A DNA stretch of 64,000 nt, from assembly GCA_946811185.2 (NCBI GenBank), contig OX328100.1, positions 20,820,999 through 20,884,998 of the forward strand, given 5' to 3'. The DNA is from Hippopus hippopus. Lineage: Eukaryota; Mollusca; Bivalvia; Cardiida; Cardiidae. Shown here piece after piece: positions 41,723 to 52,439 of this stretch. Position 1 is the stretch's first letter, and the number at the start of each line of letters is the position of its first letter. Made by a program: the position numbers and the translations under genes. The notes under the pieces were generated by a model. The model made no database searches. It was given only the letters and a program-made list of their open reading frames with translations, and was not told the DNA's origin.

Positions 41723-42351
41723 TTCATTCCAGAGTTGACCGAAGTGTCTTTTCATCGTGCAGCACAACTGTATCTGTTGCTATTATAAAAATACAATTTA
41801 CTTGTTTGGTAGTGAAAGAGTTGATTTGCCTCCTGCAAGAGTTATCCTTGCACAGACAATTTGGCTGTCATGACCTAGCCTACACATTGTTGTACGAGAC
41901 AGGACAACCACGCTGTAATTGTCTATCTAATCAAGCGTAATTGAAGTCACGCCGCTCTCACTCATTCTGTCTGCCATTTTGTAAGTGAAGTCTCGCAGTT
42001 GCCGAGATAAAACGTGATAAGAGGATGTTGCGATTTTCCTTTCCCATAACCCAACATAGCTTGTCTGAATAAATATTGAAATGAAATTATTCTTTTTTTG
42101 CATAGATATGACACCGATTCAACTGTCAGACTTTCAAACGTTTCCTTTGACGATTCATACTATAAATTCGTATTAATACGCCCATCTATATTCAACATTA
42201 GGACTTTGCAGTACCAGCTGCTAGTTGTAAGTAAAGATGTTTCTAAAATTAGACTATCATTCTACTTATCACACAAAAGTGCATCCGGCGCTGATCCTCC
42301 TTGTCGTAACAAGATTACAGTCACCATTGTTAGCAATTAAGACCCTTTGAT
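41723..42351. other. No gene; possible conserved non-coding DNA
   Basis: The part at 41875-42030 is repeat-free, with several TAAT/ATTA motifs (homeodomain-type cores) and CGTAATTG. Motif density alone is weak evidence for an enhancer. Confidence 0.3.
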
Positions 42352-42586
42352 TTAACTCTTTTTTCAAATAATAAAATTTTGGAATTGTCTAAATCCAGAT
42401 CATTCGCAGGGGACAAATACAATATGGGTGAAATAGTGAAAATTGTCGTTGAAAGGGTAAAAAACATTTTGGGAAAAAGGAGAAAATGCTGGTTACCAGC
42501 ATTTTCTCCTTTTCCCAAAATGTTTTCAAAAACCGTGTTCCTCTATAGATCGTTAAAAGTCATGATTGTGTGGTGAAGGGGTCAAA
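42352..42586 (+). mobile_element. Family A MITE, near complete
   Basis: TTAACTCTTTTTTCAAATAA to TGTGTGGTGAAGGGGTCAA. Both palindrome arms carry CATTTTGGG / CCCAAAATG instead of CATTGTGGG / CCCACAATG, a matched change also seen in the copy at 11477. Confidence 0.9.
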
Positions 42587-42667
42587 CCACTCTTGTAGTA
42601 CTAGTCAGTTGTTTGTTCATGATAGACTTTCAAGTTATGGATTAGCCATTTGACTAGATCTACTTCA

Positions 42668-42978
42668 GCCGAGCCCCGGTAGCTCAGTCGGTAGCGTGCA
42701 AGACCTAAGAACAGGGGGTCGTGGGTTCGATCCCTGGCTTGGCCAATTTCTTTCCCAAGATTGATGCTTGTCAGGCATTGTGGCAGGATTCATTCCTCTC
42801 TCACCGCTAACCATTGTTACGATGATGGTTACGTGGGAAAGCAGCCTGTGGCTTGGAAAGAAAATTGTGCGGAGTACTGATAAAAGAGACTCCAGGAAAG
42901 CATGGATAGGTGCACTGGCCGTCGCGATATTCAAATAATGTTGAAAACGACGTTGAACAGCATACAATCATACAATCA
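42668..42978 (+). mobile_element. tRNA-derived SINE with 12-bp target duplication
   Basis: GAGCCCCGGTAGCTCAGTCG (A box 42680-42691), B box GGGTTCGATCCC (42723-42734), body and tail as in the copy at 28447. It is flanked by perfect AGATCTACTTCA repeats (42656-42667 and 42979-42990), the mark of LINE-driven insertion. It is the least damaged SINE in the window. Confidence 0.92.
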
Positions 42979-42992
42979 AGATCTACTTCAAA

Positions 42993-43263
42993 TGAGCTAT
43001 GCTGTGGTTAAAGGGGGTTTCATGCCATCTCCATTCAGTATACCAAGCAAGAAATCTTACAATTATGGATCCATAGAATTTGTTTAGTATTATAATCGAC
43101 TGGAGCTAGGAGTAGAATGATCCTTTGACATGCAGAAAATTTACAAACAGCAAAAAGTTTTTACCTATGTCAACCTGCGCGGACTGCGGACTGCACAGAC
43201 AGGCATGCGTCGAAATTTTTGCTGGTGCATTAAGCTCTTTTTTCAAAGTGCATATATAGCTCA
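42993..43263 (+). mobile_element. Family B MITE, hairpin damaged
   Basis: TGAGCTATGCTGTGGTTAAA, TATGGATCCATAGAATTTGT, AATTTACAAACAGCAAAAAG; the hairpin is disturbed by a GCGGACTGCGGACTGC duplication. It ends AAGTGCATATATAGCTCA. It follows the SINE by 3 bp. Confidence 0.82.
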
Positions 43264-44138
43264 AATAGTAGAGAGAATCTGAAATTTCAGAACTAAATAT
43301 AACAAAGTCTTTAGAGTTTTGGCTAGAATGTATATGAAATATCGGACGAAGTAGATCTAACGTCAGACTGTGCAGGCAAGCACGTGACGCTGGCCTTACT
43401 TGCAAAGAGTTAATAAAGCTATAAAGATAACACTTGAAATTATCAGTATCCGTTGTGCATCGGTTTAATTTAAGATTTGTACGTCATTTTAAAACAGTTT
43501 GGCAAACCATGTGCAGAATCACAGAAATGTGAAATGTGCGTTGGAAATGCATGTAACACTGCTCAATTTGTCTCTAACCATCTGTCTTTGTAGGTGCTTA
43601 TAAAACCTATGCTCAATTTAGCTGAGCATGAAATTTAAAAAATACACAGAATTGATTTGATACCGCACCGAGCAGTTTTTTAACTTTTCGAACTTGGCTT
43701 CCATTCTTATCAAATCAAAGTCTTTAATTCTCATTGTCGTTGCAGAAACCCGAATGAAAATGTAAGTTTGAGCACAAATGCAGTTGAGCATGAACTCAAG
43801 TTTTGTAAGCACAGGACATGTTTATCTTTCTCTGTGTAATACAGAAATTCCCATGAGATACCAATAAAGCGTTTCAGAACTATATCGAGTATGAATTTCA
43901 ATAAATTGCAATACTTGTTTTATTTTGGAGAACTTGACCGTTTTCTGAGAGGGAGAAAAAATGAAGCATCGCGTTACCAGAAACAGAAGTAAAACAGGTT
44001 CGCTTTCGGAATAAAATCTGGCATTTAATTGCTATCAGAAGGGCCGTGGAATGATACCCGCCCCTTCTCGCCAGGAATCCCCGGGAATGCCGCCAGGTGG
44101 GGCTGTAAATCACAATCTCTATAATGTATTATAGGCGG
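43264..44138. other. No feature recognised
   Basis: A weak D-type relic (GTAGATCTAACGTCAGACTG, ~43350) is present; otherwise nothing recognised. Confidence 0.4.
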
Positions 44139-44352
44139 AGAACTCTTTACCAGATCTTTAAAAAATGTCACACTGGTTCTTATGAAAAGCAAATGGACAG
44201 GACAATTCAACTGTTGCTGAAATGACACCATTTTGTTTGTGAAAAAAAGCATTATTGGAAAAGAAGAAAATTCCAACGAAAAAGATTTTTCACATTTTAG
44301 GACGATTTTGTCGAACCCCATCCGTTCTCAGGGTCGTAAGAATACAAGCAAA
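44139..44352 (+). mobile_element. Family A MITE, strongly diverged
   Basis: AACTCTTTACCAGATCTTTA, a lost palindrome (GCATTATTGGAAAAGAAGAA), and TCTCAGGGTCGTAAGAATAC to AGCAAAGGGATAA. Confidence 0.55.
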
Positions 44353-44617
44353 GGGATAATTCGCAGACCTCCCGACTTGGGCTTGTATCGTTGATGGGAT
44401 ATATTTAGCCCCATACCGACTCCTTGTTGGAGCCCCTGTCAATCACACAATTTATATAGACTTATTGCTTGAGAATATAATAGTGGGTGAATTGTCAAGT
44501 AACGTACTAGAAAAAAACTTGATTTTACTATATTTTCTAGGATCCACCTCTGCTAAGTGATAGTGTCGTTGCAACTACACAGTTTGTGTTTAGCATTCTA
44601 TGATATCCTTTCCGAAA

Positions 44618-44675
44618 AAGACTAGACCACGATCAACTTGCATGTCCGTGTAGTCTTCTTGGTCTACTCTTTGTG
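44618..44675. mobile_element. Family D-like hairpin, degenerate
   Basis: AGACTAGACCACGATCAACT and TTGGTCTACTC pair approximately around a worn core. Confidence 0.4.
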
Positions 44676-44711
44676 ATACCCAATTATTTGGTAAACCTTT
44701 GCTTTGCGTTT

Positions 44712-45040
44712 GAATGATGGATTGCTTGTTATTTAGCGGTGTTTTCAACATTATGTCATTTATATGGCATCGACCAGTACTTGCTTTCCTGAAGTTTCTT
44801 TATACCATTACTTCGCACATTTTCTTCCCAAGCCACTAGCGGCTTTCATACATAATTGTCGTCGATACAATGATTAGCGGTGAGAGAGGAATGAATCCTG
44901 TCGCAATGACTATCATCAATCCTTGGAAAGAAATAGGCCGAGCTGAGAATCCGAACCATCCAAACCCCCCCCCTTTTCACACCCCCCCCCCCTTCCTCCG
45001 TTTTCAAGTCCTGTACGCTGTAGACTGCGCTACCAGGGCC
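44712..45040 (-). mobile_element. tRNA-derived SINE, reverse and diverged
   Basis: On the minus strand the head is GGCCCTGGTAGCGCAGTCTA. The body and the tail (GTTTTCAACATTATGTCAT on the plus strand) match the SINEs at 28447 and 42668. The head is interrupted by two C-rich runs (44964-44992), which have destroyed the B box. Confidence 0.78.
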
Positions 45041-45395
45041 TGGCGGTACGCGTTTAAAGTTCAAATGATAGGGTCCGGACAATGTTTGGTTCTGTTTAGC
45101 AGAAAAGTATAACAGAAGGTTTCTAGCTTACTTATAACCTGGGAAAACATTCTCTGAAATAAATCACTCTGTGTATTTTCTTCAAGACTTTCTGGAATGG
45201 ACATCTCGACGTATAGGATGACTACTTTACGAGTTCGTCGTGTGCCTGTATGTGTAACGGAACATAAATCGTCATGGCCAACTTGGTTTTGATGACCATC
45301 ATGTAGTTCCGTTTATTTACCCTGGCCTTTCAACCATACTGCGTTATACTCTCAAACAACTCCCGCAGAATGTTGTGTCGCCTCTGTTTACATTG

Positions 45396-45740
45396 TTAAC
45401 CCTTTACCGCATAATTTCGAGTTTCATTGACCTTGAGGAAGAAGCCTTCTGAAAAGTTCGAAAGACAGGAAATGAGTCATGCATCTTCATGATGCATTAT
45501 ACCATTTAAGTCATCACATAATTTGGAATCCATAAAATCCGTTTTTGTCTAACAACCGACTTAATCCAGTTTGGTAAGCTGGTCTTCTGACATGCAGAAA
45601 ATTTACAAATAGCAAAATGTTTCGGCCCATGTCAGCCTGCGCGGACCGCGCAGGCTGACATGGGTCGATACTTTCTGCAGACGCATTTAAACTCTTTTTC
45701 ACATAGCATGGTTTAAAAACTTTTGAAAACGATGAGAGAA
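45396..45740 (-). mobile_element. Family A relic interrupted by a family B element
   Basis: TTAACCCTTTACCGCATAAT, TCATTGACCTTGAGGAAGAA and GCCTTCTGAAAAG form the left part. After the family B copy, ACTTTTGAAAACGATGAGAG AAAA may be the continuation. The rest is lost. Confidence 0.6.
45473..45714 (+). mobile_element. Family B MITE nested in a family A relic
   Basis: TGAGTCATGCATCTTCATGA to CACATAGCATGGTTTA. The hairpin arms both have CCCATGTCAGCC / GGCTGACATGGG, where other copies have CCCAGGTC, a matched change. The first ~15 bp after the terminus are deleted. Confidence 0.85.
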
Positions 45741-46082
45741 AAAAAAAAGCTAAAAAATCAGGCAAGTGCTTGTAATAACCAATGGCTTGTTTTCCCAGAA
45801 TATCACCAAAGAGCTCTCAACTGCAGGAGTGCTTAATGTCGTATTTGTAGAACAACGGTGTAAAGAGCAACACTCGAGAGCAATGCCGCGGCGATAAAGA
45901 GGCAGGCGCCATCATAATTGTGTGCGATATTGTTTTCACAATTTATGCACCTTGCGTAATTACTTCCTAATCGGTCTATTTTATAGCCAACAATCAACAC
46001 TTTGCAACAACCTAAAGAGAATTTTATCTGCATCGCAGTGGACCAGTATAAAAAAAAATTTTTTTTTCAGCGATACGTTTTT

Positions 46083-46432
46083 ATCCTTACAGCTAGAGAG
46101 AAAAAACGCTGGTAAAACTTGAAAGTGTGTAGAATGGCTCAAGTGTGTAAACATAGACAAATTACCTATATATATATATGGTGTAAGGGATAGAAAAACA
46201 CAAAGGCTTTGTCCTCATTTATAACCGAAAACGACAACAGCGATTACTTTGAAGGCCTCCAAAGCATGAAATCCATTTTCTATCCGTCATAATCTGTGCA
46301 ATCCTGGAGCCATCAGGAGCAACATTTAGCATGAAGAGACAAGTATGATTCTAGTTTTATTAAATAAGGATGAGATGAGTTAAAACTGGCTGAAAACTGC
46401 CTCAAAACAAGTATAGGTGTATCTTTAAAGGA
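46083..46432 (-). mobile_element. Family E MITE
   Basis: ATCCTTACAGCTAGAGAGAA, GTGTGTAAACATAGACAAAT, CATTTATAACCGAAAACGAC, GAGCCATCAGGAGCAACATT, AGTTAAAACTGGCTGAAAAC and TAGGTGTATCTTTAAAGG match the copy at 32793 in reverse. Confidence 0.82.
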
Positions 46433-47107
46433 TAGACGGCGTAAGAATTACGGGTATTCGAATGTTAAAACTTTGTTGTGATCCAGTATGAAGGGAAATC
46501 ATGAAAACTGTAGTCACACCAGTAGGTCTAATCACATTGTTTTCATTGTGTTGCATATTGTTGAAAATTGAAATTTTCAATTAGATATGCTTTGTTTTCT
46601 AGATTAAAATTTAATGCTAATCAATGTCATCGTTGGAAGAGAAGTAATTGCTGCTAAACTGATGTGTCTGAAAATATATGTAAATATACAATAATGGGTT
46701 ATAGGGTGACGCTTGAAATAATATATATGAGCGGTAGCAACGCTTGTCTTTCTTTGTCATAAATTTGCCCGCTGATATACGAGAAAGGCCTGTAAGGGCC
46801 CGCAGAATAAACAAGTCCTCATTATTCACCAATCGCAACTTACTATTTATTTATCTGGATTTATCAATACCAAGAAGTAGGTCAAATACCCGCTACGCTA
46901 AAAAAAAAACAGTTTGGTTAAAGTAGAAATGGCCATTAACGTGCTGTATTTCCACTTGCTGCAGTTTTTTTTTGTAATGATAGTCACGTATTTTATCTCA
47001 ATCACACTGATTTATTCACATTTTACACAAGGGTACTTTTTATCATCATTCCTCGATCATTTTTTAGCTCCAGGGCATGGACGAACAGTGCCTCGTTCAA
47101 TGATATT
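46433..47107. other. No feature recognised
   Basis: AT-rich DNA with short ORFs that have no recognisable similarity. Confidence 0.4.
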
Positions 47108-47370
47108 TGAACAGTACTCTGTGAAAAGGGGGCTAAATGCATCTGCAAAAAGTATCGATCCATGTCATCCTGCGCAGTCCGCGCAGGCTGACATGGATCG
47201 AAACTTTTTACTATTTGTAAATTTTTACACGTTCAACGACCACTCTACCCCACAGACCCATTCGATTGCTAGACTAAATAAATTTTATTGATCCATAATT
47301 ATGTAATGACTTGCTTGGTAAAATGCATCTCGGTGATGCATAAAACCCCCTTTTCCTAGATCATAGCTCA
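47108..47370 (-). mobile_element. Family B MITE, complete, reverse
   Basis: TGAACAGTACTCTGTGAAAA to CTAGATCATAGCTCA. The hairpin arms both have GATCCATGTCA / TGACATGGATC, matched changes from the GACCCAGG form. TTATTGATCCATAATTATGT and CATCTCGGTGATGCATAAAA mark the far half. Confidence 0.88.
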
Positions 47371-47458
47371 TTTTCATCATCACGCGCTCCAGTCTGGATC
47401 GAAAACTCTTGGGTTACCAATCTCGTGCGTTTAACCAGTATGCCAAGAGAGATCGTTT

Positions 47459-47645
47459 ATATATGCACCAATCGTTCTGAATTACATTTTAAGTCTAATT
47501 TTAGATTTAGAAAAAAACACAACTTCTGATTGGCTGAACCGTTTGGTTCAGCCAATCAGAAGTTTCGTTACTTTCCAATTTAGAAAAAAATAATTGAGAA
47601 GAAGACTAAAAATGTTTTTAAGAATGTTTGGTGAATATGGACCCA
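47459..47645. mobile_element. Family F palindromic MITE
   Basis: GCACCAATCGTTCTGAATTA to AAGAATGTTTGGTGAATATG, with a perfect central palindrome CTTCTGATTGGCTGAACC / GGTTCAGCCAATCAGAAG. Confidence 0.85.
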
Positions 47646-48936
47646 GTATGCTAAGAGAGACGGTAATCAGGGAAAAATAACCTCTTGAACTTACCCCGTT
47701 ATATCAACGGCAAAACTGTATGTAAATTACATGCCTTGTTAAAAGTGAATTACCACGGAACATAGAATGAAGTGGGTTTATTATTCGATTAATCGCCCAC
47801 TTTACCGTTTATACACATTGGCACGTTCTTCCATTACTACTATAAGGGCCCTTTGGGGCATGCTGGTGGAAGGCACGGGATTTAAAAGGCTAAATGTGTT
47901 CCATCCCTAGTGGAGTTTATATCAATGATGAAAATATCATTGAACGAGGCATTGTACGGAGCCCTAAAACTTGAAGATGATCCAGAAAGGATGATTAGTT
48001 GTATCTCTGAGTCGGTAATACTGACGAAAATGGTGCGTTAAATACCATAAAGACAAGCTGAGTCCATTACTCTTATGCAAGCGCTTTAGAAAAGGCAGAC
48101 TGAATATGTCGTTGGAATGGTACTACTGGAATGGCGAAGCTCTTTTCTTGCTAGTGAAAGCCAGGAAGGACCTGGGTAAATAAGCTATCGCCATGGTAAA
48201 AGTTAAAGACCATTGATAGCGACATCAAAACCTAGAATTTAGGTTCTTGAAACACATAGCTCCATCAAGCACAGTGGCTGGATTCCGTAAAGGAAGTTTC
48301 CTACTTTCGTTGCATTAAAAAAAATATAGCAAGATATAAACGGAAATCATTTCACACGGTTGGCCGTCCATGGTATGTAATAACTTAAATAAATCCGGAT
48401 ATTTTTATTGCAAGAATTTCTTCGGTAAATAAACTATGTAAAATTGTCTTCCAAGTGTAAATAGCGCAAAGGAATTCAAAGCAGTTGCCAAGAAACTACC
48501 GCCATGTTTCGAAACATGGAAGAAATACCGGTAATTTGATATCCTTGTACAATACCTCGCTCTTAATATGTACGGATTATCTGTAGATGCTGTTTTGCCG
48601 ACAGTGAAGTTCGAGACCAGGTTGCACTAAAGGTACAGACTGATCCTTGTTACAGGCAAACGAGCAGTCTGCATTTTTTTTTCTTTTCGCTCTGGAAAAT
48701 CAATTTGATCCCAAAACTGCCCATGATGAAAATTTTACAATTAACGCGAAAGATTCGATCAGACTCTTTATGAATGAAATTTTTGCATAAGTAGCGGTAT
48801 ACGCATTTTGATGCATCTTGCACAAAAATGTTTATGTTTTAATTTTGGAACCGCGATAGTAGAGCCATGCACATTACAAATATACATGTAGTCATTTTGA
48901 TTATCTTTTAAGTAACTTCTTTTTACTTTACTATAT
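47646..48936. other. ~1.3 kb without recognised gene; one weak D relic
   Basis: A possible family D relic lies near 48595-48680 (GACAGTGAAGTTCGAGACCA). No gene recognised. Confidence 0.4.
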
Positions 48937-49198
48937 GGCCTGCAACACGTAAAAAGGGACATTCGGACATTTGCGTAAAGTGTCGTCTTGGATCAGCCTG
49001 TGCACTCCGCGCAAACTAATCCGAAACGACACTTTCCGTTTTCATGTAATTTTCTGTTTTGCACAAGTCTACTGTAGCACAAAATCTAATGTAGTCGTAA
49101 AGTGCCGTCTCGGATTAGCCTGCGCGTACTGCGCAGGCTGATCCGAGACGACACTTTACGCAAATGTCCGAATGCCCCTTTTCGCTTGTTGCAAGTCA
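48937..49198 (+). mobile_element. Family C MITE, complete (reference copy)
   Basis: TGGCCTGCAACACGTAAAAA to TTCGCTTGTTGCAAGTCA. First hairpin: GTAAAGTGTCGTCTTGGATC...GAAACGACACTTTCCG. Spacer: ATGTAATTTTCTGTTTTGCA, CAAGTCTACTGTAGCACAAA. Second hairpin: GTAAAGTGCCGTCTCGGATT...GAGACGACACTTTACG. The element is thus two near-identical hairpins in tandem inside one terminal inverted repeat. Non-coding. Confidence 0.9.
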
Positions 49199-49223
49199 AA
49201 TTATTATAAGATCTGAAGATATT

Positions 49224-49438
49224 TTAACCCTTGGCCTGCTAAATACGTAAAATGAAACTTCTAAGTCGATAGTAAAAAACCCAAATGTTTCTATTTAAAA
49301 GTTATTTTTTGGGGGGATAATTATATCCTTATCGGACAGTATAGATCTAAGATCAGACTGCATGTTCTGTGCAGTCTAGTCTTGATCTACAGTGTCAGCA
49401 AAAGGTCCTTGAGTTGCGTTCAGCAGTCTGATGGTTAA
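49224..49438 (+). mobile_element. Family D MITE, complete
   Basis: TTAACCCTTGGCCTGCTAAA to CAGCAGTCTGATGGTTAA, TTAA on both sides. Middle: GATAGTAAAAAACCCAAATG, CTTATCGGACAGTATAGATC, core GATCAGACTGCAT...GTGCAGTCTAGTC. It starts 26 bp after the family C element. Confidence 0.9.
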
Positions 49439-49675
49439 CTTCGACAAGATGCAGACTGAACTGTTTTTGGAATTCATCTTTGTAACATAGAAAGGTAAAA
49501 CTGCAATAGTATCTGCTTGTTTCGGCCGTATTAAATCCATTAAATCGCAACTTCCTCCCGCTATTTATTGTTTTAGCGAACACACGTGTGTTTTATTACA
49601 GGAGGTTCGTACATCCACATGTTGAATGTTCATCCTTCTTTCTGCCCAATAAGCGATCATTGGGTTAATTTAGCG

Positions 49676-49745
49676 AGGAATGTAGACCAAGATAAGCCTG
49701 CACAGACGTGCAGTCTGATCCTGGTCTACACTCGCCGCTTCTCTA
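49676..49745. mobile_element. Family D-type hairpin, chimaeric-looking core
   Basis: AATGTAGACCAAGATAAGCC...GTGCAGTCTGATCCTGGTCT. The left core half reads AAGCCTGCAC (B/C-like GCCTG) and the right half GTGCAGTCTG (D-like). Confidence 0.6.
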
Positions 49746-50069
49746 TAAACGAGCTCAGTTGTACCCTTCCTATTTCATTATCACGACGAGATTTTATTTT
49801 TAAATAAGTAAAGAAAATAGTTCCGTCATGGTTGGGGTACACTGTTCCTCGTTATGTAAGATTAAACTTCAAAGGTTTTATTTATTGAAGTAGGAGCGAA
49901 AAAAGGATTTAGTTTCAAACGGTTTATTTATTGAACTAGAAGTTAAATGACATCATCACAAGAATGATTCGCAGAAAATGTTTTCTTTGTAAAATGAAAT
50001 AAGGGGTCGATAGAACTGTATTGAAACAAGTATATTATCATTTAAGGTATGGATGTGAATTTTTTTCGC
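49746..50069. other. No feature recognised
   Basis: AT-rich spacer; a short duplicated GGTTTATTTATTGAA motif occurs near 49875 and 49920. Confidence 0.4.
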
Positions 50070-50365
50070 TCATTTGTTTCGAAGAAAAAGTCGAGTAAAT
50101 GTCATAGCCTTGTCGTCGTCGTCGGCGGCGACATCGTGCAAAATGCTTAGCATTTCTTAATATCTCTTTTATCATTGATGATGTTTACTTCGAACTTGGA
50201 CAAGTTGTTAACTATCAAAACGGGGGCCCATACAGCATGGGCAGGTAACTATCAAAGCATCTTTGACTTATTTATGCTCCTTTTTCGGCCTACAACTTTC
50301 ACTGAAAATTGAGCAACTGCAGCCGAGCGTTGGCACATGCATGCGAAGCTCTTCTTAGATTTCTC
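50070..50365 (-). mobile_element. Family G dispersed repeat, reverse
   Basis: TTTCGAAGAAAAAGTCGAG hairpin end at the left, then GTCGTCGTCGTCGGCGGCGA, CGAACTTGGACAAGTTGTTA, and GAGCGTTGGCACATGCATGC at the right. Reverse of the copy at 3220, with ~30 extra bases around a CCCATACAGCATGGGC palindrome. Confidence 0.65.
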
Positions 50366-50599
50366 TATCGGCTCCGGTTACTTCCTTTTTGGCACTTAAA
50401 TACTTAGATAACCAATCGTAGCAAACATTTTAAACAAACGAATTGTAACTATTATGCTTTGAGAAAGCTGCATCTCGTTTCTCGACCCGTACCCCGCTGA
50501 ATAGAACTTACTGACATTTTTAGTCTAGAAATAATATCCAAATAATTGCGATTTCAAGATAATTTTGTGAAGAATATTTCAGCAAAGCGAATTGTGTGG

Positions 50600-50685
50600 C
50601 TTAGGATCAGACTATATTTTGTGCAGTCTGATCTTGATCTACACTCGCTTCAAAGGCAGTTACAATTGATAAGGGTTAAGTGCAG
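50600..50685. mobile_element. Family D hairpin, one arm
   Basis: TTAGGATCAGACTATATTTT, GTGCAGTCTGATCTTGATCT and ACACTCGC. The outer left arm is absent. Confidence 0.55.
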
Positions 50686-51172
50686 CCGTCTTCAAAAGCT
50701 GCTTACATGTTGTCGTTGTTGGCGAAAGGTTTACGTAGACATGGAGATGTTACTTGAGTCTCTGCTCGAAAAGGGTCTAAAAGAATACGAGTATGAGATG
50801 CATAAATCTCTTCGTTTTTGACAGGAATGTCCGCGTTTGAATTCATATGACAAGCTTCGTTTTCAAAAGTGTGTGTATCATCCATCCTCTTTGAAATATT
50901 TGTCTTGTCAAAATCAAAAACGGTAGAAAAAACATATGATTTACTGATTCTTTTTTTCCACGTTACTGTTTACTGTTTTTGAAATATGTGGAGGTATGTA
51001 GCGACTCCTTGAAAACTTTGAAAGACTCGGGGTGTAGATTTTTGCGTGTCGAAAAATTGCGTCTGTCTTGAAGAAGTAGATCGTGCGTTTTTCGACATTC
51101 AAAGACCTTTGCGAAAAATGTAGACCAGTTCTAAAACGCGGTGCTATCTTGGTAGAATTTTTTCAACCCTTA
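50686..51172. other. No feature recognised
   Basis: No recognised repeat or gene. Confidence 0.4.
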
Positions 51173-51348
51173 ACCTGCCGTATAAGTTAAAGGAAACTTT
51201 CAAGCCGATAGTAAAGACCCAAATGTTGCTAGTTCAAAGTTAGATTTTGGAGAAAAAAAATATCCTTATCGGACAGAACGTGCGGTCTGATCTTGATATA
51301 CACTGTCCGCAAAAGGTGTTTTTGTCGCGCACAGCAGCTTAAAGTTAA
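51173..51348 (+). mobile_element. Family D MITE with left hairpin arm deleted
   Basis: CAACCCTTAACCTGCCGTAT, GATAGTAAAGACCCAAATGT, CTTATCGGACAG, then directly AACGTGCGGTCTGATCTTGA. The arm between GGACAG and the loop is missing while the flanks are preserved. It ends GCACAGCAGCTTAAAGTTAA. Confidence 0.82.
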
Positions 51349-51384
51349 TAGTCCTTGAATAATACTTTATTCGGTAGTGTTTAA

Positions 51385-52025
51385 TACGGAATACCGTTTG
51401 GGCCATCGCCTATGAATTTGTTGATTTTAAACGCGAGTATCACCATCGTACTATCGCGTTATCGTCATCGTACTATCGTATTATCACCATCGCACTATCG
51501 CGTTATCATCATCGTACTATCGCGTTGTCATCATCGTACTATCGCGTTATCGTCATCGTGCTATCGCGTCATCGTCATCGTACTATCGCCTTCCGGTGCG
51601 CATGCGCATGCTCACACATGTAAGATCTTCAGGACGTACCATAAGACTAGATCTATACAGTAAAAGAAAACAAACATTGAATACCCTATAAAGTTTTTAA
51701 AAAGTTATTAATTGCCTAAATAATCAAAATTTATAATGTTTATGCCTTCCTTCGTTATCCGACTCTGAATCCATCTTGTCGCATGGAGCAGAAATTTCTC
51801 TATAAGCATGCGCACCGGAAGGCGATAGTACGATGACGATAACGCGATAGTACGATGACGATAACGCGATAGTGCGATGACAATAACGCGATAGTACGAT
51901 GACGATAAAGCGATAGTGCGATGACGATAACGCGATAGTACGATGATGATAACGCGATAGTACGATGGTGATACTCGCGTTTAAAATCAACAAATTCATA
52001 GGCGATGGCCCTAACGGTATTCCGT
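51385..52025. mobile_element. 640-bp foldback element built of 22-bp units
   Basis: Arms 51385-51606 and 51806-52025 are inverted copies. Outer parts: TACGGAATACCGTTTGGGCC, ATCGCCTATGAATTTGTTGA, TTTAAACGCGAGTATC. Inner parts: about seven units of a 22-bp repeat (CATCGTACTATCGCG...), then GCCTTCCGGTGCGCATGC. The ~200-bp loop is single-copy here. The unit variants are not in the same order in both arms, so the arms have diverged or exchanged units since duplication. The ORFs (83 and 114 codons) are repeat translations. Confidence 0.92.
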
Positions 52026-52089
52026 AGTTTAAGGTTAAGATCATAATTTGCAAATCATTGAGCCTCATTTCTCAGCCGGGTAACTCGTA

Positions 52090-52439
52090 TTCCTTACAAA
52101 TACAGAGAACGCCCCGCAGAAGATAGCTTTTGAAACAGACATCGTGGGATAAGAGGAGATCACTTTTTTATAAGTAATTGTCCTTTTTAACTACAACGCT
52201 CGTTGTACACTTATGATCACCTTAAAGAGACTTGTTTCCCATCTGCTTTTTCGAGTCATTTGGACCAAATGGAAGATGTCGCAGGGTATTCCATGTTACT
52301 ATTACCCTTCTACGAATGACGTAAAAAGGGCGCTGTAAGAACTACCGCCTACTTATTTTGAAATTTTAAGTCAAGTGAGTTTGATAAAAGAACCACAGTT
52401 GAGACTTTGGTATAATATACACAGTGTTGCGTTGTCCAT
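52090..52439. other. No clear feature; family A debris at left
   Basis: GAAGATAGCTTTTGAAACAG and ATCGTGGGATAAGAGGAGAT resemble half of a family A copy. No gene recognised. Confidence 0.35.

Noticed and set aside
42671..42745. Functional tRNA gene
   Set aside because: Same SINE head, defined by a 12-bp target duplication around the whole ~310-bp element.
51412..52068. Repeat-protein genes on both strands (83 and 114 codons, VIVLSRYRHRTI-type peptides)
   Set aside because: They are translations of the 22-bp minisatellite arms; the two strands give the same peptides because the arms are inverted copies.
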